64,000 nucleotides of DNA from Pseudooceanicola endophyticus (GTDB lineage Bacteria > Pseudomonadota > Alphaproteobacteria > Rhodobacterales > Rhodobacteraceae): contig NZ_JAHIAB010000009.1 in the NCBI RefSeq assembly GCF_018760365.1, positions 172,922 to 236,921 of the forward strand, read 5' to 3'. Positions 61,488 to 64,000 of the stretch are shown here, one piece after another (positions within the stretch are counted from its first letter, which is position 1; each line of letters opens with the position of its first letter). A program made the translations under genes and the position numbers. The notes under the pieces were generated by a model, which was given only the letters and a program-made list of their open reading frames with translations, ran no database searches and was not told the DNA's origin.

Positions 61488-62444
61488 TCAGTAGATCGTT
61501 GCGGCCTCCCGCACCGGCCGGAAGGCCTCTTCCAGCCGGGCATATTCCTCCAGCAGCCAGTCCAGCACCCGTTGCACCGCCTCACGCTGCGCGCCGGGAT
61601 TGCCGCGTGCAACGAAGCAATAGGTGTCCTGGTCGCGCTGGAAGCGGCGGCTGGCGGGCACCAGCTCTCCGCTTTCCAGCTCTCCGGCGACCACGTGCCA
61701 CCAGCCAAGGGCCACGCATTGCCCCTTGAGCGCCGATTGCAGCACCAGCCCGTAATCCGAGAAGGCCATGCGCGACGCCCCGGTCATCGGATCCAGCTGC
61801 ACCGCGTTCAGGAAGACTTCCCAGGTCTCGGCCTCCCACATCCTGGCGGTCAGCTCTCCCAGGGAATGGCGTTCGGGCTGCACGTCGGGGTCGTCGATGT
61901 AGCCATGGCGGGCCAGGTAGTCGGGGCTGCACACCGGGATCACCAGCTCGTCGATGGCGGGCCAGATGGTGATGCCCGGGCCCGGCGCCCAGTCATAGCG
62001 GATCGCCAGGTCGGCCCTGCCCATCGGCCCCTCGGGCTCACCGTGGATCAGCTCGAAACGCAGGGAGATGTCGGGCATCAGTGCCTTCAGGCGCGGCAGG
62101 CGGGGCATCAGCCAGTGCAGCGCGAAGGCCGAGGTGATCGACAGCGAAACGGTCTGCTCCTCGGCCAGGCTCAGCTTCAGCTCGTCCAGCGCGTGCTCGA
62201 TCTGGGAAAAGCCGCCCTGCAGCGCCTCGTGCAGGAAACGCCCCTGCTCGGTCAGCTCCAGCCCGGCATGGTTGCGTTCGAACAGCGGACAGCCCAGGTG
62301 CTGCTCCAGGGCGCGGATCGAACGGCTGACCGCCGGCTGGGTCACGTTGAATTCCCGCGCTGCATTGGTGAAGTTCAGGTGCCGGGCGGCGGCGTCGAAC
62401 ACGAAAAGCGATCCCGTCGTCGGAACCTTGGAGCGCAGCGTCAT
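61488..62444 (-). CDS. GcvA-like LysR-family regulator
   Basis: This 318-residue regulator has an N-terminal winged helix-turn-helix (LNFTNAAREFNVTQPAVSRS near residue 24; RALEQHLGCPLFERNHAGLE) and a LysR substrate domain, most like GcvA-type regulators. It is divergent from the amidohydrolase gene at 62728 and probably controls it. An inverted repeat lies between them at 62470-62490. The ATG at 62444 fits the family N-terminus. Confidence 0.92.
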   Translation of the reverse strand: MTLRSKVPTTGSLFVFDAAARHLNFTNAAREFNVTQPAVSRSIRALEQHLGCPLFERNHAGLELTEQGRFLHEALQGGFSQIEHALDELKLSLAEEQTVSLSITSAFALHWLMPRLPRLKALMPDISLRFELIHGEPEGPMGRADLAIRYDWAPGPGITIWPAIDELVIPVCSPDYLARHGYIDDPDVQPERHSLGELTARMWEAETWEVFLNAVQLDPMTGASRMAFSDYGLVLQSALKGQCVALGWWHVVAGELESGELVPASRRFQRDQDTYCFVARGNPGAQREAVQRVLDWLLEEYARLEEAFRPVREAATIY

Positions 62445-62469
62445 ACTAGGCCTTCCTGCTTGCCATTAC

Positions 62470-62490
62470 CTGCTGTCATGGTGGCAGCAG
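62470..62490. promoter_or_regulatory. Inverted repeat between the LysR and amidohydrolase genes
   Basis: CTGCTGTCA-TGG-TGGCAGCAG is a 9+3+9 repeat with one mismatch, 26 bases from the LysR start codon. It may be the operator for autoregulation and amidohydrolase control. Confidence 0.45.
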
Positions 62491-62727
62491 AATTTCAACC
62501 TTCGTCCGCCGCCCGCCGCCGCCTAGTCTGAAGGTCGGGCGGGCATCGCCCGGTGGGTGGCAGGCAAAGGCACCGCCGGGATCGAATGCCCGGAAAAGCT
62601 ACAACCACAAGGCGCGCCCGGCCCGGCCCGGTTCCGATCCGGGACCGACCGGGGGGCTGCAGCGCGTCTTCCTGCGGACATCCCGGGGATCCGCCCGGGG
62701 CAGCTCCGCTGACCATAAGGCCATATC

Positions 62728-64000
62728 ATGACTGCTGACCTGCTGATCTACAATGCCGACGTCGTGACGATGGACCCGCTGCTGCCGCGGGCCACGGCCC
62801 TTGCCATCCGAGAGGGGCGGGTGATCGCCCTGGGAGAGGAGGCCGACCTGCGGCTCCGCTTTGCCGGCGCGGCCCGGCAGATTGATGCCGGAGGGCGCCA
62901 GATCCTGCCCGGCCTCCAGGACCTGCACATCCATCTTCAGGACAGCGGCTATTACACCGGCACGATGGCCGATCTCTATGCCTGCCGCAGCGAGGCGGAC
63001 CTGACCCGGGCGCTTGGCGATTTCGCCGCCAGCCATGACCGCGACTGGGTCTTCGGCGTCGGTTTCGCCTGCGGCCACTTCTCGAATGCGAACCTTGGGC
63101 GCGCGGTGCTGGACCGCATGGTGCCGGATCGCCCGGTGCTGATCTACGGTTCCGACCTGCACAGCGCCTGCCTGAATTCGCGTGGCTGCGAGCTGCTGGG
63201 CCTGACCGCCGAAACGCCCGATCCCTACAACGGCCATTTCACCCGCCGCCCCGACGGGACGCCTACGGGGATGCTGCATGAACAGGCGATGTACTGGGCC
63301 AGGGACCGGATCGGAGAGATCCCCGACAGCGCCTACCGCTTCGGTGTGCAGCACGGGCAGGCGCTCTGTCACAGCCTGGGCATTACCGGCATCATCGACC
63401 CGATGGTCCAGCCTCGCCACGCGCGCGTCTATCAGTCCATGGCCGAGGACGGCACGCTGAAGCTGCGGGTTGGCGGGGCGATCCACATCACCGCGGACGA
63501 GGCCCTGCCGGAGGCCATGGCGCGGGCACTGCGGATGCGCGCCGCCCATGACCACCCGCTGTTCCGGCTGCATTCGGTGAAATTCTTCATCGACGGCGTT
63601 CTAGAAAACCGCACCGCCGCCATGCTGGAGGACTATGCCGATGCCGATGGGGGCAATGCCCCGCTGATGTTCCCGCCCGAGCAGTTGAATGCCCTGTGCA
63701 TCGCCTTCGACGCCGCCCGGTTCCAGCTGCACATGCACGTGATCGGAGACGCCGCCGTCAGGGCTGGGCTGGACGGACTGGAGGCGGCGGTGCGGGAAAA
63801 TGGCCGCTGGCCCGCGCTGCACCAGATGACCCATCTCGAATGTGTCCGTCCCGAGGACATTTGCCGCCTGGGACAGCTGGGCGGGGTCGCCAATATCCAG
63901 GCGCTCTGGGCGCGGCGCGAACCCTCGGTGACCGAGGTGGCGATGCCGATGGCCGGACCCGAGCTGGAGGACTGGATCTATCCCTTCGCCTCCCTGCTCG
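62728..64000 (+). CDS. YtcJ-like amidohydrolase, truncated by the window end
   Basis: The frame is open from ATG 62728 to the end of the window (about 424 codons). The amidohydrolase-3 family patterns are visible: the metal-binding HIH in PGLQDLHIHLQD near residue 68, KFFIDGVLENRTAAM near 287 and HMHVIGDAAVRAGLDGL near 335. Such enzymes hydrolyse cyclic or acyl amides and often act on unknown xenobiotics or metabolites; YtcJ-type members have no settled substrate. It is divergent from the GcvA-like LysR gene. The chosen start follows CATAAGG and agrees with the family N-terminus; the 3' end is missing. Confidence 0.88.
   Translation, partial: MTADLLIYNADVVTMDPLLPRATALAIREGRVIALGEEADLRLRFAGAARQIDAGGRQILPGLQDLHIHLQDSGYYTGTMADLYACRSEADLTRALGDFAASHDRDWVFGVGFACGHFSNANLGRAVLDRMVPDRPVLIYGSDLHSACLNSRGCELLGLTAETPDPYNGHFTRRPDGTPTGMLHEQAMYWARDRIGEIPDSAYRFGVQHGQALCHSLGITGIIDPMVQPRHARVYQSMAEDGTLKLRVGGAIHITADEALPEAMARALRMRAAHDHPLFRLHSVKFFIDGVLENRTAAMLEDYADADGGNAPLMFPPEQLNALCIAFDAARFQLHMHVIGDAAVRAGLDGLEAAVRENGRWPALHQMTHLECVRPEDICRLGQLGGVANIQALWARREPSVTEVAMPMAGPELEDWIYPFASLL

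Overview
This window is GC-rich, densely packed chromosomal DNA that reads like an alphaproteobacterium of the Rhodobacterales, probably Paracoccus-like. The reasons are the phenylacetate gene order with a TetR-type PaaR, a long (929-residue) AcnB, a fused LivH-LivM permease, and RirA-type TGA-N9-TCA boxes at iron genes. That placement is inferred from gene content; no rRNA or tRNA gene is visible to anchor it.

Positions 1-10866 hold most of an aerobic phenylacetate (phenylacetyl-CoA) catabolic locus. On the + strand are the end of paaB, then paaC, paaD, paaE (phenylacetyl-CoA epoxidase), paaZ (ring opening) and paaY. On the - strand are paaR, paaK, paaI and paaG. A further + strand gene encodes a fused enoyl-CoA hydratase/3-hydroxyacyl-CoA dehydrogenase that could do the PaaF and PaaH steps. 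A GACCG-TT-CGGTC palindrome lies in the divergent promoter between paaG and the fused gene. The thiolase PaaJ and the paaA start lie outside the window. acnB follows, then a RutE-like nitroreductase.

Positions 14775-25190 carry regulators (XRE-cupin, Lrp/AsnC) and a coherent + strand cluster: a flavin monooxygenase-like protein, two near-duplicate Tat-exported Leu/Ile/Val-type binding proteins, a LivH-LivM fusion, LivG, LivF and a pair of AhpD/CMD-fold proteins. I read this as an uptake-plus-oxidation system for an unidentified small substrate; it is one of the two best candidates here for something undescribed. A FucP-like sugar permease with a possible leader peptide follows, then small accessory genes (a new 37-residue ORF, DUF1275, GNAT, GFA).

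Positions 28701-44257 contain an operon of D-cysteine desulfhydrase and a KstD/fumarate-reductase-like flavoprotein with a divergent LysR gene. They also contain a nine-gene - strand operon: a BisC/DorA-type molybdenum oxidoreductase, DppABCDF, a DadA-like FAD oxidase, an SDR and an Asp/Glu racemase-family protein. This is the second candidate system. PdxY is encoded next to it. An MsbA-type exporter, a sugar MFS transporter, an amidase and a LuxR regulator follow, with a 1.2-kb gene-poor gap that holds a metallo-beta-lactamase-fold remnant.

Positions 52289-57421 form an iron-uptake unit: an AraC regulator, a TonB-dependent siderophore receptor and an exporter-fold ABC protein, with TGA-N9-TCA boxes in front of the first two genes. 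A PreA-like protein without its ferredoxin domain comes next. Positions 59530-60880 are a gene graveyard: a frameshifted TRAP binding-protein N-terminus joined in frame to the C-terminal half of an RraA-family protein, followed by a decayed enoyl-CoA hydratase. The window ends with a LysR gene divergent from a truncated YtcJ-like amidohydrolase.
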